Shown here in pieces: positions 1 to 8,617 of a stretch of 50,376 bases of DNA (the stretch's first letter is position 1; every line of letters begins with the position of its first letter). The translations under genes and the position numbers were made by a program. Source of the stretch: JAUPKT01 sp964427855 (lineage in GTDB: Bacteria; Desulfobacterota; Desulfomonilia; Desulfomonilales; Desulfomonilaceae); the NCBI GenBank assembly GCA_964427855.1, contig CAYRVH010000024.1, positions 1 to 50,376 of the forward strand. The letters run 5' to 3'. The notes beneath the pieces were generated by a model. The model was not told the DNA's origin, ran no database searches, and saw only the letters and a list, made by a program, of their open reading frames with translations.

Positions 1-836
1 TGCGGTACACGCCGGCTGCGGGGTACACCGGGACGGACACGCTCCACATCACGGCTAACGACCTCTCAACGCCCACCCCGGGCGTTCAATCCAAGGATGT
101 ATCTCTATTCGTGGGCGCTGCCCCTGCTGCCACAGTGAGCGCTCCAGACGTGCAGACCGTTAATGAAGATGCGAAGATTCGGATCTATCCATCCATCACC
201 GTCGGTTATCCCGACCCCTCTAGGGAACTCAAGGTAACCCTCGAAGCGACGCATGGGACGATCCTTGCGGGATGGAAAGGACATCTCTCCTCGTACGTGG
301 GCGAGGGAACGTCGAAGCTCACAATGACCGGAACCTCTACCGCTATCAATTATGGGTTGAACGGCGCGAGGTACGTTCCAAACCACGATTATTTCGGTTC
401 CGACCAGCTCAAGGTCACTCTGGATCCCCAGGACAATACGACTCCACCATCAGAGCGCACTATCACGATCAACATAAATTCAGTGAACGACCCCCCTGCG
501 CTCACGCCTGGGAAAGTTTTTCAGGCAGCCACTGGTTCGGCTGTCCCCATTCAGGGAATTGCCGCGTCTGATCCAGACGTGGGCGCCGAAAATATGTCAG
601 TGGACATCAAGGTCTTGCACGGGACGGTGTCCACCGCGGGGTATGCAGCGAATTCCCACATTGCGTTCAGCGACACATTATCCAACGTCAATGCTCAATT
701 AGGCTCCATTGTGTATACGTCGCTGCCGTCGTATCGGGGTCCTGATTATATGACCATCACCGTGTCAGACAACGGACACTCCGGCGCCGGGGGGACGTTG
801 ACGGACACGAGGATCTACACCATTAACGTGTCGTAA
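1..836 (+). CDS. Cadherin-like/tandem repeat surface protein, C-terminal part
   Basis: The 5' end is cut by the window edge; the frame is open from base 3 and stops at TAA 834-836. Two complete Ig/cadherin-like repeats of about 115 residues and the tail of an earlier one are visible. Each runs from an N-E-D type start through an H-G-T turn and an 'N-Y-x-G-x-D' strand to a final 'I-N-V' strand, the pattern of tandem repeats in large secreted or outer-membrane adhesins of Gram-negative bacteria. There is no cysteine and no membrane segment in the visible part. The protein ends directly after a repeat, with no recognisable sorting, autotransporter or type I secretion domain, so the export route cannot be told. 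An extracellular structural or adhesion role is inferred from the repeats alone. Confidence 0.7.
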   Translation, partial: RYTPAAGYTGTDTLHITANDLSTPTPGVQSKDVSLFVGAAPAATVSAPDVQTVNEDAKIRIYPSITVGYPDPSRELKVTLEATHGTILAGWKGHLSSYVGEGTSKLTMTGTSTAINYGLNGARYVPNHDYFGSDQLKVTLDPQDNTTPPSERTITININSVNDPPALTPGKVFQAATGSAVPIQGIAASDPDVGAENMSVDIKVLHGTVSTAGYAANSHIAFSDTLSNVNAQLGSIVYTSLPSYRGPDYMTITVSDNGHSGAGGTLTDTRIYTINVS

Positions 837-966
837 CCTCTGTCCTTCGCGTGGGGTACGGGTGTGGATGCGTGGTTTGGGAGGGCCTCTGCGGCGGCGA
901 CGAGATGTGACCCTTTGTCATTTCGAAGGAACCGGGTTCGAACGAGGTGAGGCGCTGCGACGCCAT

Positions 967-1040
967 GTCATTTCGGAGGAGGCTTGCGAAAGAGAAATCT
1001 TCGCATCTGGGTCAAGATTTCTCGCTTTGCTCGAAATGAC
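967..1040. repeat. Dispersed repeat family A, copy 1
   Basis: Imperfect inverted repeat opening with GTCATTTCG and closing with CGAAATGAC, with inner arms AGAAATCTT and AAGATTTCT. Four further copies occur at 24557-24625, 35142-35215, 42495-42567 and 50303-50376. An extra left end lies at 917, and two direct copies of a flanking unit (about 1047-1081 and 1117-1150) carry GGTCGAAATGACACGGG. Nothing suggests coding. Confidence 0.75.
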
Positions 1041-1177
1041 AAGGAGGGACAGGTCGAAATGACACGGGGAAAAGGTGCAAGATCCCGCGGCGCCTGACGT
1101 ATCCGTCCCACATGAGGGACAGGTCGAAATGACACGGGAAAAGGTGCAAGTGACAAGGAGGACAGGGTCGAAATAGC

Positions 1178-1320
1178 GGGGGAAAGGTGGGAAGGAGGGG
1201 GGGGGGGGGGTGGGGATGGCAGGGGGAGGAGGAGCCAAGTGACGGAGCGTAAGGGCGGGAGGGACGGAGGGCGAGGGTGGAAAACACAAGATGAAAGGGT
1301 CGAAACGAGGTGGGAGAAGC
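1178..1320. other. G-rich stretch with a 14-G run
   Basis: Strongly purine-skewed non-coding DNA on the plus strand with an uninterrupted run of 14 G at 1197-1210 and several GGG/GGGG blocks either side. It could form a G-quadruplex; the run length is also a likely sequencing-error site. Confidence 0.5.
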
Positions 1321-1421
1321 GCTTGAAGCCAAAAAAATAAGGTGCGCCCTGAGGCGAGGCGGCGGCACTCTTTTGGCCTGTACCGACATTCCTCCACCAT
1401 TGATGGTCGCGAATTGATCAT

Positions 1422-1566
1422 AACCTTGCTCAAGAGAAATCGTGAAATGCTCAGACGTAACATTTTCATTCCCATGAAAATATGAATCCAGGAAACTCAG
1501 TATGGATCCCCACTGTCGTGAGGATGACACGATGACGCGCACCCAATTCGTGATTCATTTCGAGAC
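1422..1566. repeat. Dispersed repeat family B, copy 1
   Basis: About 145 bp containing CTCAAGAGAAATCG, CATGAAAAT, a central CAGTATGGATCCCCACT, GTGAGGATGAC and CCCAATTCGTGATT. The same order recurs at 8975-9136 and 50140-50250, and reversed at 24188-24350. It lies between genes and has no convincing ORF. From 1567 to about 2005 nothing else was recognised. Confidence 0.7.
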
Positions 1567-2009
1567 CGCCTACAAATGAAAAACCTCCTTTGGCCTGGCA
1601 CTTGACAAGATACACCGAGATGAACAACTCCGTAGTAAAATTGGGTTGCTGGGGCGCCGACTGACAGATGCGTCAGGTTGTTGACAAGAATTGCTAGGGA
1701 CAGATGGCCATCGTGTTCATGCGAGTGAGATGAGGCAGAGGGGCCCCCACGACCGGGGAGAGGATCACAGGTTGATATTGTACGGCGCATGGCGCGTACG
1801 ACCGCGGCGCTGTGCTGTGCGATCCCCGCATGGTCGTGAGACGCCGCTTGAGGTGGTGAGGGAACGGCGCTGTTGCCGATATCGAGAAACCAATTACGCT
1901 GCACCGTCATCTAATGAGACGGGAGGTCCGTGAGCGAACGCGGGGCCCCCTAAGGAGAGTAAGAAGACAGCAGGTCAATAACACATGGGCGTTGCGCTCA
2001 ACGTGCGTG

Positions 2010-2040
2010 TTGCGCATGCCATGGAGCCCAAACGTATAAT
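2010..2040 (+). promoter_or_regulatory. Probable promoter of the small heat-shock pair
   Basis: A perfect TATAAT at 2035-2040 lies 30 bp before the first Hsp20 start, with TTGCGC at 2010-2015 (19 bp spacer, longer than ideal). No CIRCE element or clear sigma-32 consensus was seen. Confidence 0.4.
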
Positions 2041-2070
2041 ACAAGACCATGAAGAAAGGAGAGATGCACG

Positions 2071-2532
2071 ATGATCCGTTGGAGAATAGGAAGAGATCCT
2101 TTGTGGAACGAGCTGGATAATCTCCAAAGGAGAATGGACGGGCTTCTCAATGCGATAAGTTCTTGGCGGCCTGCCGCCGAGCTGCCGTTATGGAGTTCCG
2201 CTCGCCTCTTTCCGCTTTTGAACGTGACGGACACTGGCGCCCAATATGTGGTCACAGCGGAAATACCAGGGATTAAGACGGAGGACTTGGACATCAAGAT
2301 CGAGTCCGATACCCTCACGATCAAAGGCGAGAGAAAGGCAGCCGACATCGGGGAAAACGCGAGCTATCATCGACGCGAGCGTGCGGTGGGCGTGTTTCAG
2401 AGAAGCCTTACCCTACCCAAAACAGTCGATCCGGAGAATGTCAAAGCGACCTACAGGGACGGGATATTGACGGTTACCTTAACCAAAAGCGCTGCGGCTG
2501 TGCCTCGGCAGATCACAATAACCTCTGAATGA
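2071..2532 (+). CDS. Small heat-shock protein, Hsp20/alpha-crystallin family
   Basis: 153 residues. ATP-independent holdase that binds unfolding proteins in the cytoplasm until ClpB/DnaK-type machines refold them. The N-terminal 45 residues are family-typical variable sequence beginning M-I-R-W-R. The alpha-crystallin domain runs from about residue 48 to 145, with the usual 'EIPGI' turn, 'GERKA' strand and the signature 'YRDGILTVTLTK'. The C-terminal tail is short, with P-R-Q-I-T-I resembling the I-x-I anchor. ATG 2071 follows AAAGGAGA. A second, divergent Hsp20 starts 27 bp after the stop, so the two are probably cotranscribed and could form mixed oligomers. Confidence 0.93.
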   Translation: MIRWRIGRDPLWNELDNLQRRMDGLLNAISSWRPAAELPLWSSARLFPLLNVTDTGAQYVVTAEIPGIKTEDLDIKIESDTLTIKGERKAADIGENASYHRRERAVGVFQRSLTLPKTVDPENVKATYRDGILTVTLTKSAAAVPRQITITSE

Positions 2533-2559
2533 AAGTCTTGACACAAAGGAGGTACGACC

Positions 2560-2961
2560 ATGGCTGACCAGGAGCTTCAAGTGACGGAAAAAAAGGAGGT
2601 ACAACCCGCCCAGGGCGAACTGACCTATGAAGGCTCTTATTTTACGCCTGCGGTGGATATATACGGTACGGATAAAGAGCTCGTACTTCTGGCGGACCTG
2701 CCTGGGGTGGCGAGCGATTCAGTGGAAGTGGATCTTCGGGACGACGTGCTGACGATTGTGGGCAAGGTGTCACCCAAAGCGGCAGAAGGAGAGCCGTTGC
2801 TGACGGAATATCAGACGGGCAATTACTTTCGCAGCTTCCGGATCACGGAATTGGTTGATCAGTCAAAGATCACTGCGTCGTTGTCCGATGGCGTCTTGAA
2901 GCTCGTGCTCCCTAAAGTAGAGAAGGCTGTCCCGAGGAAGATACCTATCACCGCAGGGTAA
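2560..2961 (+). CDS. Second small heat-shock protein, Hsp20 family
   Basis: 133 residues, paralogous to but clearly different from the gene 27 bp upstream. The alpha-crystallin domain covers about residues 27-125, with 'DLPGV', a 'DGVLKLVLPK' signature strand and a C-terminal P-R-K-I-P-I tail matching the I-x-I motif. The N-terminal arm is short and charged (E, K, Q rich) and lacks the aromatic residues of the first protein, so it probably assembles differently. AAAGGAGG precedes ATG 2560 at good spacing. Chaperone activity on aggregating cytoplasmic proteins is the expected role; the pairing of two Hsp20 types is common in anaerobic deltaproteobacteria. Confidence 0.92.
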   Translation: MADQELQVTEKKEVQPAQGELTYEGSYFTPAVDIYGTDKELVLLADLPGVASDSVEVDLRDDVLTIVGKVSPKAAEGEPLLTEYQTGNYFRSFRITELVDQSKITASLSDGVLKLVLPKVEKAVPRKIPITAG

Positions 2962-2984
2962 AGGACCGACGCTGCGCAAGGGGA

Positions 2985-3021
2985 AGGGCTGGCCCGTTGA
3001 CCCGCGTGACGGGCCCAGCCC
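2985..3021 (+). terminator. Hairpin after the hsp20 pair
   Basis: AGGGCTGGCCCGT and ACGGGCCCAGCCC form a near-perfect GC-rich stem 24 bp after the stop codon. No T-run follows, so Rho-assisted ending or an mRNA-protecting 3' hairpin is as likely as an intrinsic terminator. Confidence 0.5.
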
Positions 3022-3339
3022 CTCATCATGATCATCAAGGTCTCTGGGCGTAGAGGCGTCAAGCAGGTGAAAAGTTAAAGGAAAATGAGTCTTTTGCCGC
3101 GATGATGCGTCGTCCTCATGAACGTAAGAATTCATAGTGAGCCTGTGGATGACTATGTTCCTGGGGGCGAACATACGACGTGCGACCAAGTACCCATTTT
3201 CTTGTAAGAATGATGATCATGGCTCTCCTGCGAAACATGACCCTTGAATCCTGCACATTAAAATGATGCCGGTTTGATCTCGACGGTCTTTTTTTTACCT
3301 CTCCACATGTTCTTAACATCGCACCGTGATTTTGATTTC

Positions 3340-3368
3340 TTGACAGTGACGTTTCAGTACACAACAAT
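3340..3368 (+). promoter_or_regulatory. Candidate promoter of def-fmt
   Basis: TTGACA at 3340-3345, a 17 bp spacer and AACAAT at 3363-3368, 27 bp before the def start. The remainder of the gap after the hsp20 hairpin (3022-3339) shows nothing recognisable. Confidence 0.45.
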
Positions 3369-3395
3369 TGCTACAATGCATCGACGGGGTGTTAT

Positions 3396-3920
3396 GTGGC
3401 TGTACTACCCATAGTGTGCGTCCCTCATGAGGTTCTCAAGAAGAGAGCAGCAGAGGTGACGAATATAGACGACAAGATACGGGCTTTGGCCAGGGACATG
3501 GCCGACACTATGTATTACGTGCCGGGGATCGGATTGGCCGCGAATCAGGTAGGACAACTCGTCAAGTTAATCGTGTTTGACATCGTGTATCCGTATGCGG
3601 AAGCCCGTGAAAAAAAGAAAAATCCCATCTGCATCCTCAACCCACGGATCACAATGGCCGAGGGGTCTTGTTCAAAAGAAGAAGGATGCCTCAGCGTTCC
3701 CGAGTTTGGCCTGGAGGTTCGCCGCGCCGAACGCGTCCAGGTCGTGGGAATGGATCTCGACGGCAATCCCATTACCATGGATGCTGAGGGGTTGCTTGCG
3801 CGGGTGCTGCAACACGAAATAGATCATCTCAATGGCACGACACTCTTAGACCATGCCTCGCCGCTCAAAAGAAACCTGTACAAGAGGCGTTTGAAGAAGA
3901 AGCAGAGGAAAGAAGAGTGA
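3396..3920 (+). CDS. def: Peptide deformylase
   Basis: 174 residues, normal for the family. Removes the formyl group from the N-terminal methionine of new proteins, using a metal-bound water. The three family motifs are present: G-I-G-L-A-A-N-Q-V-G (about 44-53), E-G-C-L-S (metal ligand C98) and Q-H-E-I-D-H (H140, catalytic E141, H144). The C-terminus is lysine/arginine rich. The start is GTG at 3396; an ATG two bases upstream is in another frame. The stop overlaps the GTG start of fmt by four bases, so the two formyl-handling enzymes are translationally coupled, as in many bacteria. Confidence 0.96.
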   Translation: MAVLPIVCVPHEVLKKRAAEVTNIDDKIRALARDMADTMYYVPGIGLAANQVGQLVKLIVFDIVYPYAEAREKKKNPICILNPRITMAEGSCSKEEGCLSVPEFGLEVRRAERVQVVGMDLDGNPITMDAEGLLARVLQHEIDHLNGTTLLDHASPLKRNLYKRRLKKKQRKEE

Positions 3921-4843
3921 GCCCGAGAATCATTTTTATGGGTTCGCCCGAGTTTGCTGCCCCCACGCTCCAAAGGCTCGGCGCTTCCTACAATGTGGTT
4001 GCGGTTGTGACGCAGCGAGACAAACCAAAGGGCCGCGGCCGTGTGCTGTTACCCACGCCAGTCAAAGTAGAAGCGGAGAAGCAGGGCATCCCAGTCACCC
4101 ATATTGATGCCATGTCGCCAAAAGACACAGCCGACTTTCTTGCCGGTCTGAGGCCTGACTTCATCGTGGTGGCAGCATTTGGGCTTATTCTTCGACCGGA
4201 GGTGTTGCGGATACCCGCGTACGGATGCGTGAATCTTCACGCCTCGTTGCTGCCGCGGCACAGGGGGCCGTCGCCCATACCTGCGGCCATCCTGGAAGGA
4301 GATATCGAGACGGGCGTGACCACAATGCTCATGGATGAAGGGGTCGATACAGGAGACATCCTTCTGAGTCGGAGCATCGAAATAGGCGAAAGGGACACCG
4401 CCAGCGCGCTGCATGACAAGTTGGCAAACTTAGGCGCTCAGCTTGTGCTGGAGACATTGGAAGGGCTGCTCGGTGGACGCATTTCGCCCAAGCCCCAAGA
4501 CCATTCCCTGGCCACATACACTAGGTTGTTGTCCAAGGCCGACGGAAAAATTGATTGGCGGCGGGACGCACAATTCCTCGACAGGTTGACGCGGGCCATG
4601 AATCCGTGGCCCTGTGCCTACTGTGAATGTGACGGCCAGGTCCTGAAGGTTCTGGATGCGAGCGCCTCTCCTGGATCAGGAGAGCCTGGACGAATAGAAC
4701 ACATTGAAGGAGAAAAGATCGCGGTGGGAACCGGTCAAGGAGTATTGAAACTCAATATAGTACAACCGCCTGGCAAGCCCCCGATGAGTGCAGGGGCTTT
4801 TGTCAGGGGACGTCGCTTGACGTGTGGATACACGTTTTCGTAA
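3917..4843 (+). CDS. fmt: Methionyl-tRNA formyltransferase
   Basis: 308 residues, typical length. Transfers a formyl group from 10-formyltetrahydrofolate to Met-tRNAi. The N-terminal Rossmann domain shows the expected I-x-F-M-G-S-P-E-F-A opening. The catalytic/folate loop has N-L-H-A-S-L-L-P-R-H-R-G (N, H and the S-L-L-P turn), followed by the 'GVTTMLMDEGVDTGDI' strand. The C-terminal tRNA-binding OB-like domain occupies about residues 205-305. The start GTG 3917 overlaps the def stop codon (GTGA). The gene is followed 48 bp later by htpX in the same direction. Confidence 0.96.
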   Translation: MSPRIIFMGSPEFAAPTLQRLGASYNVVAVVTQRDKPKGRGRVLLPTPVKVEAEKQGIPVTHIDAMSPKDTADFLAGLRPDFIVVAAFGLILRPEVLRIPAYGCVNLHASLLPRHRGPSPIPAAILEGDIETGVTTMLMDEGVDTGDILLSRSIEIGERDTASALHDKLANLGAQLVLETLEGLLGGRISPKPQDHSLATYTRLLSKADGKIDWRRDAQFLDRLTRAMNPWPCAYCECDGQVLKVLDASASPGSGEPGRIEHIEGEKIAVGTGQGVLKLNIVQPPGKPPMSAGAFVRGRRLTCGYTFS

Positions 4844-4891
4844 CCGCCTGGTCGCATGACAGGGCCCAATCTTTGACGAGCGGAGAACGGT

Positions 4892-5731
4892 ATGAACCAA
4901 ATTAAGACGGTAATGCTTATGGCCGCCTTGGCCGCCTTGTTGGTCGTAATTGGCGGCTACATCGGAGGAAAGAACGGGGCGACCTATGCCCTGATTTTCG
5001 CGATTATCATGAACTTTGGGAGCTACTGGTTTAGCGACAAAATCGTGCTCAGTATGTATGGGGCTCAAGAGGTCACGGATCGAGAAGCCCCTGAGCTGTA
5101 CAACCTGGTGAGACAACTTGCCGACAAGGCTGGTCTACCCATGCCGAGGGTGTACATCATCCCTGACGAATCTCCCAACGCCTTTGCCACAGGCAGGAAC
5201 CCCTCGCATGCGGCGGTGGCCGTGACCCAAGGCATCCTCCGGATCTTGTCGTGGGAAGAACTGGCAGGCGTCATTGGACACGAACTCGCCCACGTGAAGC
5301 ACCGAGACATCCTCACGCAAACCATTGCCTCGACATTCGGCGCGGCAATCACGTATTTGGCCCAGTTCGGCTTCCTCTTCGGCGGCCGCTCAGACGACGA
5401 GGAATCCAGCGGCGGCTCGTTCGTGGGCATGCTGCTGATGATGATCCTTGCCCCCTTGGCTGCGGCCATTATTCAGATGGCTATTTCACGCTCGAGGGAA
5501 TATGTGGCGGATCGGACAGGCGCGGAAATATGCGGCAGGCCCCTGTGGTTGGCCGGCGCACTCTCCAAGCTGAGCAAGGCGTCAGAAGCCATTCCAATGG
5601 AAGCCAACCAGGCCACCGCATCCATGTTTATCGTGAATCCCCTCTCCGGCGGGGGCATTGCAGGACTCTTCTCTACGCATCCGCCCATTGAAGAGAGGAT
5701 ACGGCGGCTGAGAGAGATGGCTGTTCGATAA
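4892..5731 (+). CDS. htpX: Membrane zinc metalloprotease HtpX (M48)
   Basis: 279 residues. Inner-membrane protease that degrades misfolded membrane proteins, often alongside FtsH. Two hydrophobic segments lie near the N-terminus (about 6-24 and 30-48). The zinc site is H130-E-L-A-H134, with E203 in S-R-E-Y-V-A-D as the third ligand. Two further hydrophobic segments (about 150-165 and 177-198) flank an acidic, serine/glycine-rich loop. The C-terminus has the family 'STHPPIEERIRRL' end. ATG 4892 follows a GGAGAACG sequence. It probably shares the def-fmt transcript. Confidence 0.95.
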   Translation: MNQIKTVMLMAALAALLVVIGGYIGGKNGATYALIFAIIMNFGSYWFSDKIVLSMYGAQEVTDREAPELYNLVRQLADKAGLPMPRVYIIPDESPNAFATGRNPSHAAVAVTQGILRILSWEELAGVIGHELAHVKHRDILTQTIASTFGAAITYLAQFGFLFGGRSDDEESSGGSFVGMLLMMILAPLAAAIIQMAISRSREYVADRTGAEICGRPLWLAGALSKLSKASEAIPMEANQATASMFIVNPLSGGGIAGLFSTHPPIEERIRRLREMAVR

Positions 5732-5856
5732 TACGATATCCCACACTTGGCGCCGGGCGGATTGAGATTCTCGTCAAGACCCGCCCGGCCGCGAGCCCGT
5801 TTCACGAACGCCTCACTATCCCCCAAAATGTGGTGATTTTTGGTATCTTTCTTCTC

Positions 5857-7305
5857 ATGATTGCGGATTGCTTCAATCGCCGTCGGAAGAGGAACTCCGC
5901 CATCGCCTATCGAGCTCATACAAATAACAATTTCAAGACCGGTCAGAGGGTCTCCCCCGCGCGGGATATAGCGCTGAGGGTGCTCATGCGCGTCGAAAAA
6001 GGTGCGTTTGCAGAGCGGGAGCTCGACCACGCGCTCCGTATGCGCGCAGTGAGCGCCAAAGATCGTTCTTTGGCTACTGAGCTTGTGTATGGCGTGCTGC
6101 GCTGGAAGTTCAGGCTGGACGATCTTGTGGACAGGCATTCACGCGCGTTCCAGGGAAGAATGGACACGCGACTCAGAGAGATCCTCAGGATAGCTCTCTA
6201 TCAATATCTTTTCCTGAGTAGAGTTCCTGCTCATGCGCTGGTCAATGAGGCGGTGAACCAAGCGCGCATTGCGTTGGACGACAAGAGAGCGTCATTCGTC
6301 AATGCGATATTATGGGCTGTCCTTGTGCGGCAGTCAGGGAAGGAGCCTCCGCTCGATTCTGACGCGGTGAGCCTTTCGCGCTACTATTCCCACCCTTCAT
6401 GGCTCGTCCAACGCTGGTTTCGGCGGTATGGCGTTGAGGTGACTCGACGAATACTCGAGGCCAACAACGCCCCCGCGCCTTTGATGTGCCGTGTCAATGC
6501 CCTCAAAACCACAGTGCGCGATCTTTTCGCACGCCTCGAACAAGAGGGAATGGACTTTCAGCCTTCCGTTGTTCCGGGCGCGTTCCAATTGAATACCCAT
6601 GGTCGTTCTTTGCGGGAATTGGCTTCGTATCAGAGCGGTCTGTTTAGCGTACAGGACATTGCATCGCAAATGGTTCCTCCGTTGCTGCAGGTCCAGCCGG
6701 GAATGCGCGTCCTTGACGCGTGTGCAGCCCCAGGCGGCAAGACCGCTCTTCTCGCCGCGTTGAGCCAAAATTGCATCCCCATCACGGTGGTGGATGTGAG
6801 CGCGCAGCGGCTTGAAGCGACCCGAAAAAACCTGCAACGACTTGGCGTGAAACACGTGCAGTATCGACAAGGAGACGTCACAGACAAGGCATTCACGGCC
6901 GCGCTTGGGAGCTACGACCGCATCCTCGTTGACGCGCCATGCTCTGGACTCGGTGTGTTGCGGCGAAACCCTGAAGCGCGCTATCGGACCAGAGAAAAGG
7001 ACCTGCAGGTGTTTGCAGATCGGCAGATTCGGATCGTTTTGGCTCTGGCCCCTCTCCTCAAACCCAAAGGGAAGTTGGTGTATTCCGTCTGCACCGTGAC
7101 GCGTGAAGAGACGCGAGATGTCGCGGCTGCGGCCTTGGCCGAACATCGTTTTCTTCAGATGGATTGTATTAAAGCGTCTGAGCTGAGAGACGCGCCCGTC
7201 CTTCTCAGTGTAGATGGCTGCCTGGAAACGTTTCCCCCACCGGCGGATGTGTTAGTGGATGGTTTTTTCGCAGTTCGAATGATGAGACGGGGAAAGTGCG
7301 AATAA
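5857..7305 (+). CDS. rsmB: 16S rRNA (cytosine-967-C5)-methyltransferase RsmB
   Basis: 482 residues from the ATG at 5857; a GTG at 5830 is also in frame. Neither start has a good ribosome site, and the first 30 or so residues lack similarity to usual RsmB, so the true start is uncertain. An N-terminal NusB-like RNA-binding domain ('ARDIALRVLMRVEKGAF' onward) is followed by a class I methyltransferase. The SAM loop is V-L-D-A-C-A-A-P-G-G-K-T. The two catalytic cysteines lie in D-A-P-C-S-G-L-G and Y-S-V-C-T-V, as in other m5C methylases. It methylates C967 of 16S rRNA in the small-subunit head. Placement after def-fmt fits the common deltaproteobacterial arrangement. Confidence 0.93.
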   Translation: MIADCFNRRRKRNSAIAYRAHTNNNFKTGQRVSPARDIALRVLMRVEKGAFAERELDHALRMRAVSAKDRSLATELVYGVLRWKFRLDDLVDRHSRAFQGRMDTRLREILRIALYQYLFLSRVPAHALVNEAVNQARIALDDKRASFVNAILWAVLVRQSGKEPPLDSDAVSLSRYYSHPSWLVQRWFRRYGVEVTRRILEANNAPAPLMCRVNALKTTVRDLFARLEQEGMDFQPSVVPGAFQLNTHGRSLRELASYQSGLFSVQDIASQMVPPLLQVQPGMRVLDACAAPGGKTALLAALSQNCIPITVVDVSAQRLEATRKNLQRLGVKHVQYRQGDVTDKAFTAALGSYDRILVDAPCSGLGVLRRNPEARYRTREKDLQVFADRQIRIVLALAPLLKPKGKLVYSVCTVTREETRDVAAAALAEHRFLQMDCIKASELRDAPVLLSVDGCLETFPPPADVLVDGFFAVRMMRRGKCE

Positions 7306-7374
7306 ATTGATCACTCCGTGGCTGGCGCGGCGCGACGGAATAGTGCGCAAATATAACGATTTCAAGGAGGTAAA

Positions 7375-7422
7375 ATGTTTGGCACGGGTGTTGCTATACC
7401 CATAGACGACAACGACTCCTAA
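7375..7422 (+). CDS. 15-residue ORF with a strong ribosome site
   Basis: ATG 7375 to TAA 7422 encodes MFGTGVAIPIDDNDS. AAGGAGG lies at the optimal distance (7364-7370), a better site than most genes in the window have. The ORF starts 69 bp after rsmB and is followed 12 bp later by the best intrinsic terminator in the window, so it is the last translated item of its transcript or a transcript of its own. A TATAAC lies at 7352-7357 without a clear -35. The function is not recognised; it could be a signalling or precursor peptide, or chance. Confidence 0.35.
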   Translation: MFGTGVAIPIDDNDS

Positions 7423-7434
7423 CCATACCCTCTT

Positions 7435-7467
7435 AGCAATCCTCCTCCTATGGATTGCTTTTTTTTT
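7435..7467 (+). terminator. Intrinsic terminator ending the def-rsmB strand
   Basis: AGCAATCC (7435-7442), a 9-base loop and GGATTGCT (7452-7459) running into nine T. It terminates plus-strand transcription. Its loop holds the stop codon of the convergent methyltransferase gene. Confidence 0.88.
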
Positions 7468-8431
7468 GTCCAGATTTCCGGGATGCCACAGTCATGACGC
7501 CATAATTGCCCATGATTTGTGAAATGCGGGCCAACAAGACGCCCACGAAGAGATCGATGCAGTCCACCGCCAGGTCTTTGAGCCCTAAGGTTGCAGTCGC
7601 CTCTTTTAACCAAGCTGCTGCGTTGCCCTTGAACTGACGGCTCTTGAGGAGCCGAATGGCGCGATTTTCATACGCGCTGCATCTGATCTCTCTGCGGCCG
7701 ATCAAGACGCGCAGCGCGTATCTCACAAGGCCAAAAGGATAAGAGGTGTACAGCCTGTCATTGTGATACATCTTCTCGACTTCCAGTCCCACGACGTGCA
7801 GATGCCTGCGAACAGATTTCTCCGAAAAGAGCGAAAGGTGGCGTGGGATATCCTCTGTGCAGCTTTTTCTCATACCTGGCGCGGCAAAGTTTGGCGCGGT
7901 AAAAAGGAACTTCCCGTCGTCCTTTAGTAAGTGAGAGATTTTTTGAAAAAAAAGCGACGGACGCGGCGTGTGTTCCAAGAGCGCCCAGGCAGTTATGACA
8001 TCGTAGTGACGAGCAGGGAGCTCCATGGTTATGAAGTCCCCCACGTGTATGGGCAGCGCCGCGGGATTCCCCCACGCCAGCAGATCGACGCCTTCCACCT
8101 GCCATCCCGCATCTCTTGCCATGGCTATGAAGTCGCCTCGACCGCAGCCTACGTCAAGCAGTCTGCCTGTGCTGGGATGCGGGAGCAATTCCAGCATCGC
8201 CTTATACAACGCCTGGGAATGCGGCTTATCTTTGAGGTAATCCTCTGGATAAAGCCGTTTGATTGCCTCATCCGTGGGCATAGGGTTGACAAAGGCCATG
8301 CCGCACGCGCACTCCACCAGGGTGAATTCCTCGGCGGTCACATGATCCCTTTTTATGAAAAGCGTCCTCTGGTCGCGGGAACCGCACAGATCGCACGGGA
8401 CATACCGCGTGGGTATTGCGCGGTCAGGCAT
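7448..8431 (-). CDS. Zinc-ribbon class I SAM methyltransferase
   Basis: 327 residues. An N-terminal small zinc-binding module has cysteine pairs C13/C16 and C41/C43. Next comes the 'FVNPMPTDEAIKRLYPEDY' linker typical of methyltransferases linked to surface sugars and lipids. The SAM loop L-L-D-V-G-C-G-R-G-D is at about 91-100. The post-I acidic residue is D in 'EGVDLL', and 'DVITAWALLEHTPRP' is motif IV/V. The C-terminal third contains amphipathic or weakly hydrophobic stretches (about 225-240 and 285-310) that may associate with membrane. The substrate is unknown; family members often methylate sugars or lipids of the envelope, and no glycan genes are nearby to test this. The stop codon sits inside the terminator of the opposing operon. 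Confidence 0.8.
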   Translation of the reverse strand: MPDRAIPTRYVPCDLCGSRDQRTLFIKRDHVTAEEFTLVECACGMAFVNPMPTDEAIKRLYPEDYLKDKPHSQALYKAMLELLPHPSTGRLLDVGCGRGDFIAMARDAGWQVEGVDLLAWGNPAALPIHVGDFITMELPARHYDVITAWALLEHTPRPSLFFQKISHLLKDDGKFLFTAPNFAAPGMRKSCTEDIPRHLSLFSEKSVRRHLHVVGLEVEKMYHNDRLYTSYPFGLVRYALRVLIGRREIRCSAYENRAIRLLKSRQFKGNAAAWLKEATATLGLKDLAVDCIDLFVGVLLARISQIMGNYGVMTVASRKSGQKKSNP

Positions 8432-8617
8432 CTCTCATCCTCGCGCCGACTTCAAGGGACATAATAATTCGAGACATTTCTGAAGGAGCCAAATTCGATG
8501 CGTCGTGAACATCTTGGTCTTTGAAATCCATTTCGTCGCATGAACCTCTCGTTTCAACGAACACGCGCTTCCAAAAATAACGTGCTGAATGCCAGCGGGA
8601 CGACTGGCTCTAAGTGT

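Noticed and set aside
862..1542. Several open frames on both strands in the repeat region (for example 1012-1542 minus)
   Set aside because: They consist of translated repeat A/B and G-rich sequence, rich in P/S/R, without ribosome sites.
1497..1933. Open frames of 80 and 137 codons on opposite strands
   Set aside because: No family resemblance and no ribosome site; one ends inside repeat B.
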